From Cardiocondyla obscurior (lineage: Eukaryota; Arthropoda; Insecta; Hymenoptera; Formicidae): a stretch of DNA of 64,000 nucleotides. A model generated the notes under the pieces. It was not told the origin of the DNA. It worked only from the letters and a program-made list of their open reading frames with translations, and did not search any database. The stretch is from contig NC_091882.1 of NCBI RefSeq assembly GCF_019399895.1, positions 3,720,001-3,784,000 of the forward strand. The letters are read 5' to 3'. This document shows, piece after piece, positions 1-13,904 of this stretch. The stretch's first letter is position 1. Every line of letters begins with the position of its first letter. Position numbers and translations under genes: made by a program.

Positions 1-3000
1 TTTCTTGCGTGACGCGTGCAAGCGGAAAAGGACACGGCTCTATAGAAATATCACAACACGCGAAAGATCCCGCCGGTCGATGCCGTCCACGCTCCCTCGA
101 CCCACGGTTCCAGAATCCGATCCCCGGCTTCGCGGGGGAAGATCTACAGAATATTCTAGGTTCTAGATCATCGTCGATCTCCCGCTTCGCATTCGTCGTC
201 GAGTAATGAGAACAATGCGAGGCACGTGACACCGCGCGGGGCCATTCTTATTCGGAGCTCTCTCTGCCTCGTTCTCTCGCCCGTTCCTTCCTTCTCTTTC
301 TGCCTTTCCTCCTTCCGCCCGGCGAGATAGTACAGCGAGGCGCAACGAGTTATAGCGGCACGGAGCGAGGTAAATAATATATTAATATAAGATACGAGTG
401 GCGGTGCGGTGGTTGGCAGAGCACCAGGAGGTAATGGATGCTCGGGCTCGCTGGAAGTGACGGCTCTCCGCTGGTTGCGTGGCCATTCGTGGTTAAATTC
501 CTGGTTCTTCCGAGGCGGCCCCCCGCGGTCCGTGGGCTCCGCTGTCACCACCCCCCGCCAAGGGCCCCCCTCGAAACTGCGGCCGGCATGCCTACGGCAC
601 CGCGTTCCACCGACGCGTTCTCCGCCACGTTCCATCATCGCGGGGTACCATCAGAAGAGCCCTCATCCTTTCACGGAGCTCTCCTCCGCCTCCTCTTTGC
701 CCCCTTCCCCGAGGATCTCCGCTGAGAGTCTTATCTCTCTTTCAGCCTTTCGTCATTGCTGACTTTTTGCGTGGCACTTTTCTCGATAATCTCTTAATCC
801 TGATGAGACCGACGCGTTTAACGGCCCGCGTCGTTCCCTCCCGCGTGTTTACGCTTAATAGCTCGCTGTAGATTTTTATTTTATACAGTCAATTTAATAT
901 TTGTTAATAACGTTAATTAATAAAAATCGGCGTTTAATTAACTTAGTCGTTTCGAGCCCGCGAAGTCGTACGCTTCGAGAAACGTGATTATTTCAGTCCA
1001 CGAGAGATCACCTTGTGCCCGTCGTTAGAGCGTGACGACATTACGCAGTTATCTTTCTACCAGACGAGACACTCTCGCGAAGCAGCAGGTACGGTCTTTA
1101 GAGTTGAAAATAGCCCGGTATAAACCGGGACCTAGACCGCACGAATCTCCATCTTGGAAATAATTAGGGGGACCAAGATCGATGTCCCGGTCCCGAAAAC
1201 CACTTCGACGATAGCATCAGAAACGAAGCTGAATGGAGCCCATTGATGCGCCCGCACCCGTCCGAGAGCGTCTTCTCCTCGCTATCAGGATTCACGGTCC
1301 GGTCTAAATATCTTCCTGAATGTCCGGCAGGGAGAAAATCCCCTTCTCCACGGCCTCGTCTTCCAAGAAATCGGGCGTCCTTTCCGGGACGAATTCTCGA
1401 GATAAAAAGGGCCTGAATGAATCAAGGACAGTTGCGCGCGCGGCTCACCGATTTCTTCTCCGTCCCTTATTTCGTGCGTGCATCCTACCCGTACGCGCGT
1501 CCAGTCTCGTGTTTCATGACTAGATGTCGCCGAGATGTCGCCATCGCGGCACGATTAGATCTGCGGATGCGGCGGACGTCGCTTTTGACTTGTCCTCGGA
1601 GATACGATTTCACAGCCGGAAGTCGGTCATCTTCCCTCGGCGTCATCTTCGACTCCGACGTTTTCTCCCCCCGAACGGCTACCCTAGAAAGACGCCCGAT
1701 TATTCGAGTCGAACGATCCAACGTTAACACGACGAAAGGGACTACGTGACGTGGGAAGCAATCGGCTTGTTATTCACTGCGATCCAAGTGAATCATTTTC
1801 GTGGGATTATCGTGCATGGAAAAATCGGCGTGTCGGACACGGCATGGCGATAACAATGCCGATGGTGTAGCGATTTAGCCGGAATACAGCTTTGCGCGAC
1901 AATGGTCTTCTCGGTGCACAAAGGCGAGGTGGACGAAAAAAATAAACCGATGATGTACCTTTCTATACGTGACAGGATGAGTGGCCACGTGCCCGCTGAG
2001 AACGTCTCTCGGGACGAAACCGAAGGCGTGACTTTTTAAACCTTTACGCAGAATTTTTTTTCTTTTTTTTTTTCTTTTTTTTTCACGTAAAATAACTGAT
2101 TTTTTCCACTCTTCTTTCCTTTCTCTTTAATTATTACAATTTAAGTAAGTTGTATATTTTGCAAATATAATAAATATGATTTTATGCGAGAGCTTCTGAA
2201 ATTGCAATTAATTCTATGCGTTATTTGATATTGTTCTTGAATATATAATTTTTGTATTGTCACTGATCGGCGCGATACGTTGCATGCGTGTCATAATTAA
2301 ACTTTTAAAGTGAGCGGCGAGACGGTACTGTAGACTTAAATTAGAGATGCGTCTCTAGATGCCATGAGTCATTACAACGCCGGTTGAACTGAATACGAAA
2401 TTAATCAAGATTTAACCACCCAAGGCACCATGAAACTATACGCGATCGTAGAGCACGTTATCTTTCGGCGGTTTCCTGCGTGTCCACGCACGTGTTCCTG
2501 AATATCTATATTGAGCGACCGCGTGCGCCGGAAAAAATCCTCGGACAGGACAGGAATAATGGTCACGTGTGTGGCGCATTGTTATTCCATCACGTGCCCA
2601 AGTACAAGCGGCGTAGTTAAAGCCTAATTCATCAAGCACTTACCTCTAAACATTACTAACGATTGCGATGGCTATCACGAACTCGAAATAGGAAGCAGCG
2701 TCGTGTCCGAACTCTTATTATTGATTATCCTTTTCGACAAATGGAGAACTGCTCCTCGGGCAATACGACTGACGTGACTTAATCCATTTTGAATTAACTA
2801 GAACCGTATTTCGTGCCGCGATACAGAGAGCGATATGGATGTGAAATTAATACTTTAACAAACAATTTCGTTTGTATAAATAATTAGCGAAGTCGATAGA
2901 GACGCGATTCAGATCCAGGTTGATTATTTAAAATGTATTTATTATTTTTTTATTTTTTTTTTTTTTTCCGGGCGATCGAAATCGTTAGCTGTGGAGGATT

Positions 3001-5331
3001 TCACTGCCGATGGCGCAGATAATCTCTGGTACCCTTTTTGACTAAGGGATTTGTAGCCGCACGTTGAAATTACGGTGATAAAGCGTCGAAGAACGCTGTG
3101 TGACTGACGTATAATGTTCATCTCCTGGCGCTATCAAGGCGTAGTTTCAGAATTTGCTCGTAAGGTATAAAAGCCACATAAACGAGGCCCTGTTTGGAGG
3201 CAATAAAATCAAGCTGAATTTAATTACGCGTCCGTTATCTTTTCAAGGATCTAATCCCTTTATCATCAAACACGGCGCTGCGGCGCTCCTCTTCTCAGGC
3301 CCGTCATTAAACTACCCCGGAATTTATTAAATTTGTAGCCCGCGAAATGCCGTCGAAATAACAAAGCGATCGTGAGGGACGGCGCGAATATCAGAATAGT
3401 AGCACTTCCGTTAAAAGATCGCGGGCTCAAATCTCACGAGCGTAAGAATTCGTACGGAATTAATCTTGTCACTCGGCTTCGATAAACATCTCGATCGTCA
3501 AGCACGTCGGCGCGCCGCGATTCTCGACGACCGGAGGAAGAAATCGAGAATTCGTACGACCGGATGCCGCGGTGCTCTCGGAGGAGTCGAATCGTGGCTG
3601 TCTATGGTCCTCGTAAAGCGCTAAATAATCATCTGAACAAAAACTGGCAATAAAATGTGTCGCCAGGCCCCGGTAACGAGGCCCGGAGCCTCGAGCGGAG
3701 CGACGAAGGCGACGGACCACCCAAAGAATCTCGAATAGCCCCCGAGGAGAGGTCACTCTTCGGCTATTCATTATGCATCTCGAATCTCCTCCTCACACCT
3801 TTGTTAATCTCGCGCGCTAAGCGTTAATTTAATTAAACCGCCGCTCGTCGCGGTCGCGCATTTTTTTTTATTTATTTTTTTTTTAATATTTTTTTATATT
3901 TTTTTTATTTATCACCCCCTTGCTTCCCCCTGTCGCCTTTGTTCTCTCTTGGCAGCTCCGTCGTCAACAGCGGATAACGCTCGCAATCGGTTCACCTTCT
4001 ACCGCGATCATCGTCGCAGAGTTCAACAGCGCGAACGATGAAATAATCGACATAACTCTTTTTCCGATACATAAAAAATTAACTCTTGACGTTTTTCGCG
4101 TTCTCACCCGCCGGACTTTCTTAAACGATCTTTAAAATCAATTTATTACTTCGATTCGCGAGTTTTCTTTAACCCGTCGTATATTTCGCAAACGACTATT
4201 CAGTTTATCACTTGCGAAACATCTTTCCGTACAAAGTGACAAGATAATGACTCTAAGATATGGCTTTTGACGCAATGTCTATACCCGCGCGGATAAAACA
4301 TGAGCGATTCGAGATTAGCGTACCGAGAATTCGCGACGCGTGAAAAATCTGCTCGCCTTAGACGTTCGTCCCGTTCGCTCTTGCGAAAGCTCGCGGCAAG
4401 GGAAAGAAAAAAAAAATATATCTAAACGGATAATTTCTCGTACTTTAGGTTTTACGGTGAAACGATGACGGGGAATTGCGCTTAAAATTAACGCTTTCTC
4501 TAAGCTTGTAATATTACGCAAGTAATCCATTAAGCTTATCGCGCACCGGGCAGAGATTCCCTCTTCAACTCGGCGTACGTGAAAGCGCGCGTTCAAATGC
4601 GTGACAATCGGAACAAAGTGCTTACACGGCAGCGTTCCTCTTCGCTCTCCGCCGAAATCGAGATCCGAAACGGCGGGTTCGCGCCGAGTGTCGCGATACG
4701 AGATAGAAAGCCGCAGAAATCGGCGACCGATCGGCCGAGGTTTCTTGGACGGTGCTGCGAGCAAACGGGGCGAGAGGTATCTCTATCAGAATGTGTTTTA
4801 CATTAATACTTTAGTGTTTTAGTGGCGATTGCCGGGCCGTTAATGCCACTCCGCGTTGAGTGGTCCGGCTCCCGGCTTTACAAATTTATACACTCTCAGC
4901 GTCGAGCGTCCTCTTCCCGATATGATATCTACGTTCGAAGCCGCGCCGAGTCGTTTGACCTTATTCCCGCTACTTCGGCCGCCAGTTACCGATCGCCGTG
5001 CGACGACCTCGGGCAGTCCTGCGTTCCGCGTGCACTTCCGTGATCTTATATATATATTTTTTGATCCGCCGACGGGCGGACTCCTTCGGCTTCCTCGCGA
5101 TTCGATCCGATGAAGTCATCTCGCGCTGATTATTCGTACAATTCACGGCTCTCTCCGATATCAAGACTCCACGGTAACATCGCCGGTTTGAAGATACAGC
5201 TTACATCTTTAATCTTGCGGTATTTACGCTTTTCGCTTCTTAAGTGGACGCTTTCGTCGCGTTCGCGAGGCGTGAAATTGACGGCGACTTCGAGACGTTC
5301 GCCCAAAGCTAAGTGCCGATCGGCGGCACGA
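1..5331. other. Downstream flank, no gene recognised
   Basis: CpG-rich stretches alternate with AT-rich ones (about 840-930, 2040-2270, 2930-2970, 3860-3910). Short open frames occur on both strands, but none carries a recognisable domain or consistent splice sites. An isolated CGTGGGAA (Su(H)-type word) lies near 1750. Nothing else supportable. Confidence 0.6.
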
Positions 5332-5956
5332 CAGAGAGCCCAACTCAGAATCGCGGCTTCTACGCATACTGATGAAGAGGCTCGTGTGTGAAGCCAGCGC
5401 TTCGGCTGCCGTCGGATACAGAAAAAAGCCCAGAATTATACACTGCCTGTTCTATTCTTTCGAGGCGTCGCCGGCAGCTATCGCAGATCTGCTTCTCGGC
5501 AAAATCGGCGAATTATAAGAAGAGAGCAAACATATATACTCTCATATTGTCTCTCTTTTTTTGCGGCTATAATCGGTGTTGTAGAATCGTACTCGTCGCG
5601 GTAGCCCACTGTAATCTCGATATTTTCATCTCGTCGAAGAGATTAATTGCGAATAATGTTTAAACTTAACTGTAAAATGAAAAGATATTGTAATAATTGT
5701 AATTTATATTATATTTTTTAATTTATATTATGAATAAATTGCCATATATTATATATATAAAGTCTGCTTTCTTCTTATAATTCGCCGATTTTGCCAAAAA
5801 GCGGATCTGCGATAACTGCCGGCGACGCCGCGAAAGAATAGAACGGGCAGTGTATAATTCTGGGCCTTTTCCGACGGCAGCCGAAACGTTGGATTCACAC
5901 GGACGAGCTTCTGCATCGGTACGCGTGAAAGCCGCGATTCCGAGTTGGGCTCTCTG
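5332..5956. repeat. Inverted repeat, about 200-bp arms with 232-bp AT-rich spacer
   Basis: The left arm 5332-5530 and right arm 5763-5956 are reverse complements with roughly 80-90% identity by eye. The inner ends share TTATAATTCGCCGATTTTGCC-type sequence and the outer ends share GGGCTCTCTG. The spacer is AT-rich with a TATATATA run. I see no terminal target-site duplication and no transposase. Candidates are a foldback/MITE-like element or two local copies in opposite orientation. Transcripts across it would form long double-stranded RNA. Confidence 0.85.
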
Positions 5957-6130
5957 CGGCACGATTCTCTCCCGAGAACTGTTCCTTCGGGAGCTGGCCT
6001 AGCCGCCGGGTCCTCTCGAAAGCGCGTTTACGGTGACCGTAGAAAACGCATCGCGCACCACCGTTGATCCGAGGAATGGTGGTAGTGACCGGGAGGATAT
6101 GGCGATGACGATAGTAGTAGTGGGTGATGG

Positions 6131-6149
6131 CGGTGGTGGTGGTGGTGGT
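6131..6149 (+). repeat. GGT trinucleotide microsatellite
   Basis: Six near-perfect GGT units, with looser GGT/AGT copies just before. Confidence 0.85.
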
Positions 6150-9100
6150 AAGTATGGTACCCCCGGAGCGGGTGTCATCATTTATCTCGCACCGGAGATC
6201 GGGCCCGCCGATACAGCGGGACGTTTTAATGGCCGAACCATGTTGGAATTAACCAAAACAAAGACGAAGCATCAATTAGGCGACTTTTTCTTCCACTTCT
6301 CCTTTGCCTCTTTTACCTTCGCTCGGTCGCTCGCCGTCCTCTTTCCTCCCGCTTTCATTCTCCGCGTCCGCTTTACTCGCTTCTTTTCGGCCACGTCGAA
6401 GAAGAAGAGCGGCGAAGGTGCGTACATCGTATACATACGCGCGGTCCACCTATGGCCGTCCTCGGTCAGCGCTTCTTCTCGCGCCACCGGCGAAAGCCGC
6501 GTCGTCTCGCGCTTACCTTCCCCCTTTTTCTCGGCAACCAAGTCGCACACTTTAAACCGCGTACGCGTCCTTTGGCGCCCAGGTAGCCGCATTGTCTCAG
6601 ATAATGGCTAATAAATTGTTCGGCTAAATCGCAAAGCCCCTCGGACCCACCGGGTCGCCGCCGCTCCGCTGTTTTGCGCGACGGAACCCGTGAACCCGCT
6701 ACTTTTGTCATACAAAGTTTCCGCCGAAGAAAGCACTTTGCTTACGGGCTCGAGCGAGAACGGTGTCACCTTTCGAATTGCCGATCGATCGGATTAACTA
6801 TACCAGACGCTTGCTCGCGCTGTAAGTAGGCTACCTGCATTGTATTTAATGCCTCTCACATATTTAGGTTACTTTTAAGCTACGGCAAATACTCAATCTT
6901 TTTTTAAAGTAAAGTACATCTTCGAAAACGGCAGCGCAAGAAAAGAAACTAACGTTAAAAGAAATAAAAAATAAAATAAAAGAGAGGAGAAAAAATATAT
7001 CAAAAGAAAAAATAAAAATAAAAATGTTGAAGTGATTTTGTACGTAAGATTTTTAATTTAAGAAGTATATAGCAGACGTACGTAACAATAATTTTATTTG
7101 ATGTCTAAAATTACCATGATAAAATAAATTAAAGCTCAAGAATGTGTTGACTATAAAGCTTCGCAGGGAACTGTCATCATTCGACAAAAAACTGCTTCTA
7201 TGAAGGACGATAATACTTCGGAATACAAAAAGACGTAAAGTATCTTCCGTCCTTGACTATTTGCACAATGGTTAACGGTAATTTTCCCAGTGATTTTCTC
7301 AGATTTTTACCTGCCCTGGCCATTCTTTGAAGTTCCGGAAAACCGAAGTAGGAAATAATGACTTAAGCATTTTTCAGATATCTTTATAACCACCTTCCGA
7401 GCTCGAAACAAATTGGATATATGTTCCTCAACGAAAATCGCGTCGAAAAGACATCATTGTGCATTTGTTAGTAACTTTTATTGCGCTGTCATATTTCACG
7501 GACACTACACGACGTAATAAGTTTTAACGAATATTCGCTCGGTTGTAAGAAGAAAGGAAACGAGGAACATTTGTATCTTAAAATCGTACGGATTTACTTT
7601 TACGGACAGTTATTTATTTCACGGCTCGTCTCTCTCTCTCTCTCTTTTTTTTTCTCGCCGTAAAATTCACGCGAGCGTTTACAGGCGTCGGTCGAACGCT
7701 TACAATAATTAACAACGCCGAGAACCCGGCGAGATATATTTCTACACGCATCCCCCGCGGATTAAATACGAATTCGCTTTAGCGTTGCTATTATATTTGA
7801 TTTGACGGCAGGATTAACGGCCGCGGGATGTCGAAACAGAAGTCAGCATCCGACGATACCAGGCGAGGAGTCATTTAGTACGAGACGAGCGATGATGGAT
7901 AGTTAAAATCGACCGTGTCTGTCCGTGCACCGGAATCGTTGGCTGGCGGGGACCAGCGAGGAAAGGGGGAAGGCTTAGCCATGCCGTTACAGCCTCGATA
8001 TAAACGAGAGGCTGATCGCGCAGGTGACGCCGCCGGCGCGGCGATCTCCTCCACTAATCACCATCGGTTTTAGATTATTCTAAAATAATGACGGCTTTCT
8101 AACGGCGGCGGATGGCCGGCGAGCGGATGAATCGAGCAGCTAACGTGGCGACGGTGATAAATCGTGTTCCACGTATCGTAGTCAGTGGCCGGTGACGTAA
8201 CGCATCTCGCGGACAGCGTCCGCGCCGCCGGATGCAGCGACAGAGACTAAAGGAGGGTCCCCAGGTGTCGCGGCGACATCCTTGGAACGTCCTGCGGCCA
8301 CCGCAACGCGTCCTCGAAATATTTCGGATGACTGCCGTCCGTTCTCTATCGTTCGTCCGGGACGGTATCTCGAGATTAATTTCATGGCTCTTTTAAAGAA
8401 GAAAGAAAAAGAAAAAAACATTTTCTCGGTCTCTAAGAATTATAAGATTTATCCCTTCTGATAAATAGAATTAAATTGTTAATTGTTAATTTTTATCAAT
8501 GTTTAATTCGAACGATATTGTTTTACGCTTGCGAGTTTGCATTTAAACGAAAAGAAAAAAAAAGAGATTAGTTCTGTGCCGCTAGGTGTGACTGCGAAAT
8601 CTTTGAAAATGTCATAGATGCTCGGCAGTCAATCTTGTTCTTTCTACCTACCAGTTTCACACACTCTAAAAGCGGTCCGTGCCGCTCCCGAGTTTTTAAG
8701 AACGTGCGGTCTCACGGGAGTTGCCGCAGAGAGGAGAGTATTTATGCGCGGTCCTCCCTCGTTACACTATCCAGATCGCATAGTTTCTTCTTTGGAAGAG
8801 CCGCGCTTCTTTGCTCGGATCCACCAGCATCAATGGAAAGGCGCGTGAATGAACGATGCTGGCAGCGTACGCCTAACCGAACCGGGAATACCACTCTCAC
8901 GGTGCCGTCGAATCGTAAAGATTCGGGAGGGAATTAAATACGTGAGGGATACTCGTGAAAAAATTTCTATGATCTTATGTAAAAATAAAAGGCATCGGTT
9001 ATAATCTCAGATCGAAAGAATAACGCATAGAAAAAGTTTCTTTAAATATGCAGTAAAGAGCATTTTCAATTATTTATAATGTCGATAGAAATTTTTCGTC

Positions 9101-12100
9101 GCTTCGGTTTTATTTTTTTTTTTTTTTTTTTAATATGTATTCTGATTGATCGCAAGCGATCGACTGTCTAGAACGGCGACGTAGGTCCGCGAATAGTATG
9201 CCTACCTTCTCACTTGGATCTCCGTGACTCCGTTAACTTTAAATCACTGTAGTTTCGTGAGGCGAGGCTCGAGAGGTGGAGAGCACGAAAGAGACAGCCT
9301 GAACGTGTCCCAGGGACCCACAAGGGTTGCTTTTCTGCTCGGCGAATGCGATAAGATAGGGTCCGCGGGAACAAGGAATATCCGGTGCCTACTTTGGGAT
9401 CGCATCTGACAGTTTTGTACCTATTCGTACGGCGAGAGATACTCCACGAAGCAGAAACAAAGAAAAGAAGAAGAGGAAGAGTAAGGTCACATTCTTGGGG
9501 TCCAAGGTGGTCTCTTACTGGATGAAACTGATCGAAATCGGTTACAAATGGTCGTAATTCCGTCGTATCTCGTTGGCGGAAGCTCGGGCGATACTTGACG
9601 GTATTCGGATCTGCCGTCTGAGTCATGAAGCTACTGATAAAATAAAATACGCGATGAAATTTCGTGGCTGCTAATGAACTTACATTCTTCAACTCGCTTA
9701 ATTAATGTGTTTACAGTGATATTAATCGTAAGCCCTTTTAATTAATTCCAATCCAAGTATTCGTTTATCGCAAATTAACAGTGCTCGAGCAATACGGTAA
9801 ACCGAGCGTCGTTAAAGCCCGCGATTAATCGACAATGTTGGCATAGAATTTCAAGACACGGGAAAGTCGTGGTAGTCGAACATTTATAAGAGTGACGTTG
9901 ATTGACTGCCGAAAGAAATAAATTCGTCAGGGCGGAGATTAAATAGCCGATATATCGGAGATGCATTTAGTTTGCGATAACAGAAAGAAATCTCGTTAAC
10001 GTAATTGCCATTTCTATTTTCGAGATCGTAACTTCGTTACGCGCGTTACAATGATTTTTCCCAGCGGTCTTCTATCAATTTTTACCGCGTCATTTTACAC
10101 GCTCCTCGCCTATTGCGTACACGAAATACACTTCCGCGTGATATCCTTAACGAGGCAGAAATGAAATGACACGTCGTCCGCCGGCGCTTATTTAAGCCTC
10201 GCCTTATCGTGATATACTGAAATCGTTTAGATATTGTTATCCTTGACATTGTCACCTCGTTGCCACGACCGCCTCCGCGTTCGTCGAATAAATTTTATAC
10301 GGCGTCCAGAGTTGCCCTTCGGCACCAAATCATTTTTATCTTCGGACGTATTTCGATACATCCTGTAGTTCTCTTCGCGAGAATCGCGAGAACGGTCTGA
10401 AGTCGCGACTTGAAACGCTGCCGTTTTTGCGCCCTCGGTAGCTAGATGATGTACGGAATATCCGAATATTCGAGACGGTGGGAATATTGTCCCCGGTAAA
10501 AGTAATCACCGTCGCTGAAGGCGAAATGGCTCCGAAGAGGGCAAGCGCCCGGAGTCGCGTCAGGTCTCGGGCATAACTTTTCGACGAGTCGCTCGGCGAT
10601 TGCTCGTGTAATTTAATTTAAGTTACGAGCGCCGATAGCGCCGGAGCCACAAATCAATTAGAGCGCCCCGTTCTTTCGGGGTGATAGTGATAGCGGCGGT
10701 GCAGAGCGGTTGCTGTAAACATCTTTAGTGCTAGATAAGTTGCGCGAGCGCGTTCCGAGGCATTGGCGGCTTGGCTGCGCAGCCGTTCGCGGCCTCTCTC
10801 TTTTTCTCTCCTCTCTTATCGGTCCACTATTTTGTACTCCCGATTATTTCGCTCATTGGTTTATTACTTTTGCCGGACGAGGGGCGATTTGATTACGGCC
10901 CGGCCGTCGTGACGACACGAGCCGGCTGCTATGTAACGCCGAATACGAACATCGGGTTCTGCACGTGTATAATTCAGTCAATTGCCGTGTGATTAGTCAC
11001 AATAATAATGAGCATATCGATACAAAACGACGTCCACCGTCATGCATACATCGCCGCGTTCAATCTTGTCGATTTTTGCGCCGCGGTTTTCAGTGAATTC
11101 CGATATCGGGGAAACTTTTTCACGTCCCGATTATTTCAATAATTACTTTGGGGAGAGAAGGGTAAGGAGAGAGAAAGAGACGAGGTATCGAATGTCGAAT
11201 TAATTGAGTTATTAATAACGTTTGAATCGATGCATCTCCGCCGGAGGAACCGCGGCGACAAATAGATTCGTTTTCCCACTCGCTTAAGACGCGTCGGGAG
11301 ACTCGCGTTGTAATTAAGTCGGCAAAAGAAACGCCCGTGCCGTCTTTGAGACATTAAGAGCTACACGATCGCTGCTTCCCGTTGAGCGAGCATCGGGCGA
11401 CAGTGCCGCAGCGGAGGGACGGCACCTAAAGGGAATTCGACATTCCAGCGCAGCTGGAAGCTTACGCTCATCTCGTACTTGCCCGCGTATCCGCAGGTAG
11501 CTTCATCGCTCTTCTTCTCCCCGTGAGAGCAAAGAAACTCCTAGACAATGGCGCGGCGGTCACGTCGATTCTCGTTTTCCTCAACCGATCCCATCCGGCT
11601 ACACCCCGTCGGACATTTTCGCCGGGAGTCCGTCCAACCGGTTTCAGCGCGCGGGCAGTTTGTCATTAACTCCGCGCTCTCCGTTCGGCCGCAGACTTCT
11701 TCGTGGTTTGCGGCGAGCCGGCGGCAGCAGCCGGAAGCTATCATAATTACGCTAATGCAGCAAGTTAAGGTTACACGGACGCAGCCCGTGTGTTTGTACT
11801 TAATTCGTCGATACTATCTTTTGCAGGAGCTCGATGTTCATGATCTACACGCGGCTATTAAAATGGAGTAGGATTCTCGTGTCAAAGATCGCGCGCGAAG
11901 ATAGAAAACTGATATACATACGAATACAATATATTAGGCGTAATTACGTTGAAATGAGAATTTCGAGACGGCAGGCTTGGATATTTGCTATTGATTAATT
12001 AAAAAGCACAGAGAGGAAAAAAAAAAGAGACAAATTTGCCTCACGTTATTTTCCTTCGAAATTTTTTTTTATTCGGTGTCGCGTGACTTATTTACCCGGA

Positions 12101-13859
12101 GCGAAGCAATTTATAATATCGATCCCCGGTATACATGTGAATAAATTTTACCGATAAACTGCTGTTTTCACGTCTCGTTGTATATCATAGGAAGCGATGT
12201 GGTTTTGAATATGGTATCGGGTCGGTGCTCGAGGAAGGTGAGGTCGTATTGTGCCCCGGCTTCGCCGAGACGTCCCCGCGGCCTGATGAAATAGTGTCCG
12301 TAATCCGGCGTAAGTTAGCGCGGCCCGGTGCCCCATGGCGAGAAAGACGGTGCCCAACGTGGTGCCCGTGAATGCCCCTACGAACGCGTGTATCCGTTCG
12401 TAAGTTCGTAAGTGCGCCTCGCGAAGTTACTCCCCGAGCATTCCGCGATACGAGAAAAAGAAAAGAAAGACGACATTACGATTAAAATGTAGAAAGTGAT
12501 AAAATAACGCGAACACAGCAAACGCCTTTTATCGTTGAGAAACTAATCATTTAAAAAAAAAATTAGCTAATTATTTATCTTTATAAAATTATTTAATCTG
12601 CAAGATATATATATATTTTCTTTTTACGTTTCCTTTTAACCTGAGGCTGCAGGAAATAACGATGATATTCTACCTAGTGTTAAAGCGGGCGCGCTCCGCG
12701 TTCTCGGGGCCGTCATGGGAATCGGAGATATTAAACGATCTTGCGGAGCAACGTTGAGAGAGGGACGAGATCCGCTTGTAAGGAGCCATTCGTAAAAACG
12801 CGTACGCGCGCGCTGGAAACGGAGGTGTCCCGTAGAGGCCCCTATCTTCCCTCCTTTCCCCTCCCCCCTTGGAGAGAAGGGGGCATACGTGGGGCAACGC
12901 GGACGATGCATCACCGCTGCACCCCACGCGGCGCATCCCGGTATATTAGTCACCGGAGAACGCGCACCAACCGCCGCGGCCAAATTGAGTCTTTGCCATA
13001 AAGTAAGCCGTAAAAAGGGTGGCGGTCATGGGGAAATGCTCGCTCGTGCGCGGGAGGCCACGGGGGGAACACGAGAGGAATCGCGAGGGGGACCGCGAAG
13101 GGAAAAGAGGGCGGGCAGAAAGCGCGAGGACATTTAAATTTATGGTAATGCTCGGCCTGCTCGACGGCGGGGTTATCGATCTCATCTCTCCCGCTTGTTG
13201 TTACCGCCGTTATTAATATCACTTCTGTTATTGTTATTCTCGTAGGAGAGGCGAATTGCGATCGGGCGAGATTTCGCGAGCTGAGAATTTGCGGAGGAGA
13301 ACCGACCGGGGCTCGAGGGAAAGGGGGAGGAAAAAGGGTTTCATGAATATTAATTCGCGAGAGCATTCGTAGCGCCGCGATCATTAATCTATCAGCGAAA
13401 TATTCTCGGCGGGTGATTATACAAATTATATGTGTCGCGATCCGTACTTATGGGTGGCATTTATTTGAGACACGTGTACCGCGACGACGAAAACAAGCGC
13501 GGTACAATTGCACGTGTGTGCGCCGGGAAGATTTACGGCGTCCCGGCAGGGCGACGTCCGAATTATCGTTGAATGATGCATCCTTTCGAAATATTTGTAT
13601 CGATATGCGTGTTCGTCGTGTCGCGCGGTAACGCGCCGAATCGCTCGCGATTCGGCAAACGTTAACACGGAAGATTTGCTCGCTGCGTTAAATGGAGGTA
13701 CCGTGCGCGCACCAGCCGGCCGCGAGATCTCATATTTCTTGTCAAATGATATAGGACCGTTGTTATATGGCCGATTCATGTAAACCTCACTCGCCTGCAT
13801 CTGCCCGGCCGCGGTGCGGCAATACGACTCAAGTGGAATACCCAGCTGGTACGAGAAAA

Positions 13860-13860
<1 letters not shown>

Positions 13861-13903
<43 letters not shown>
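13861..13903 (+). repeat. GA dinucleotide microsatellite
   Basis: About 43 bases of GA repeat with two single-base interruptions, in the downstream flank. Confidence 0.9.

Positions 13904-13904
<1 letters not shown>

Noticed and set aside
6033..6611. 192-codon plus-strand open frame
   Set aside because: Glycine run comes from a GGT microsatellite; the remainder is basic and low-complexity without any motif.
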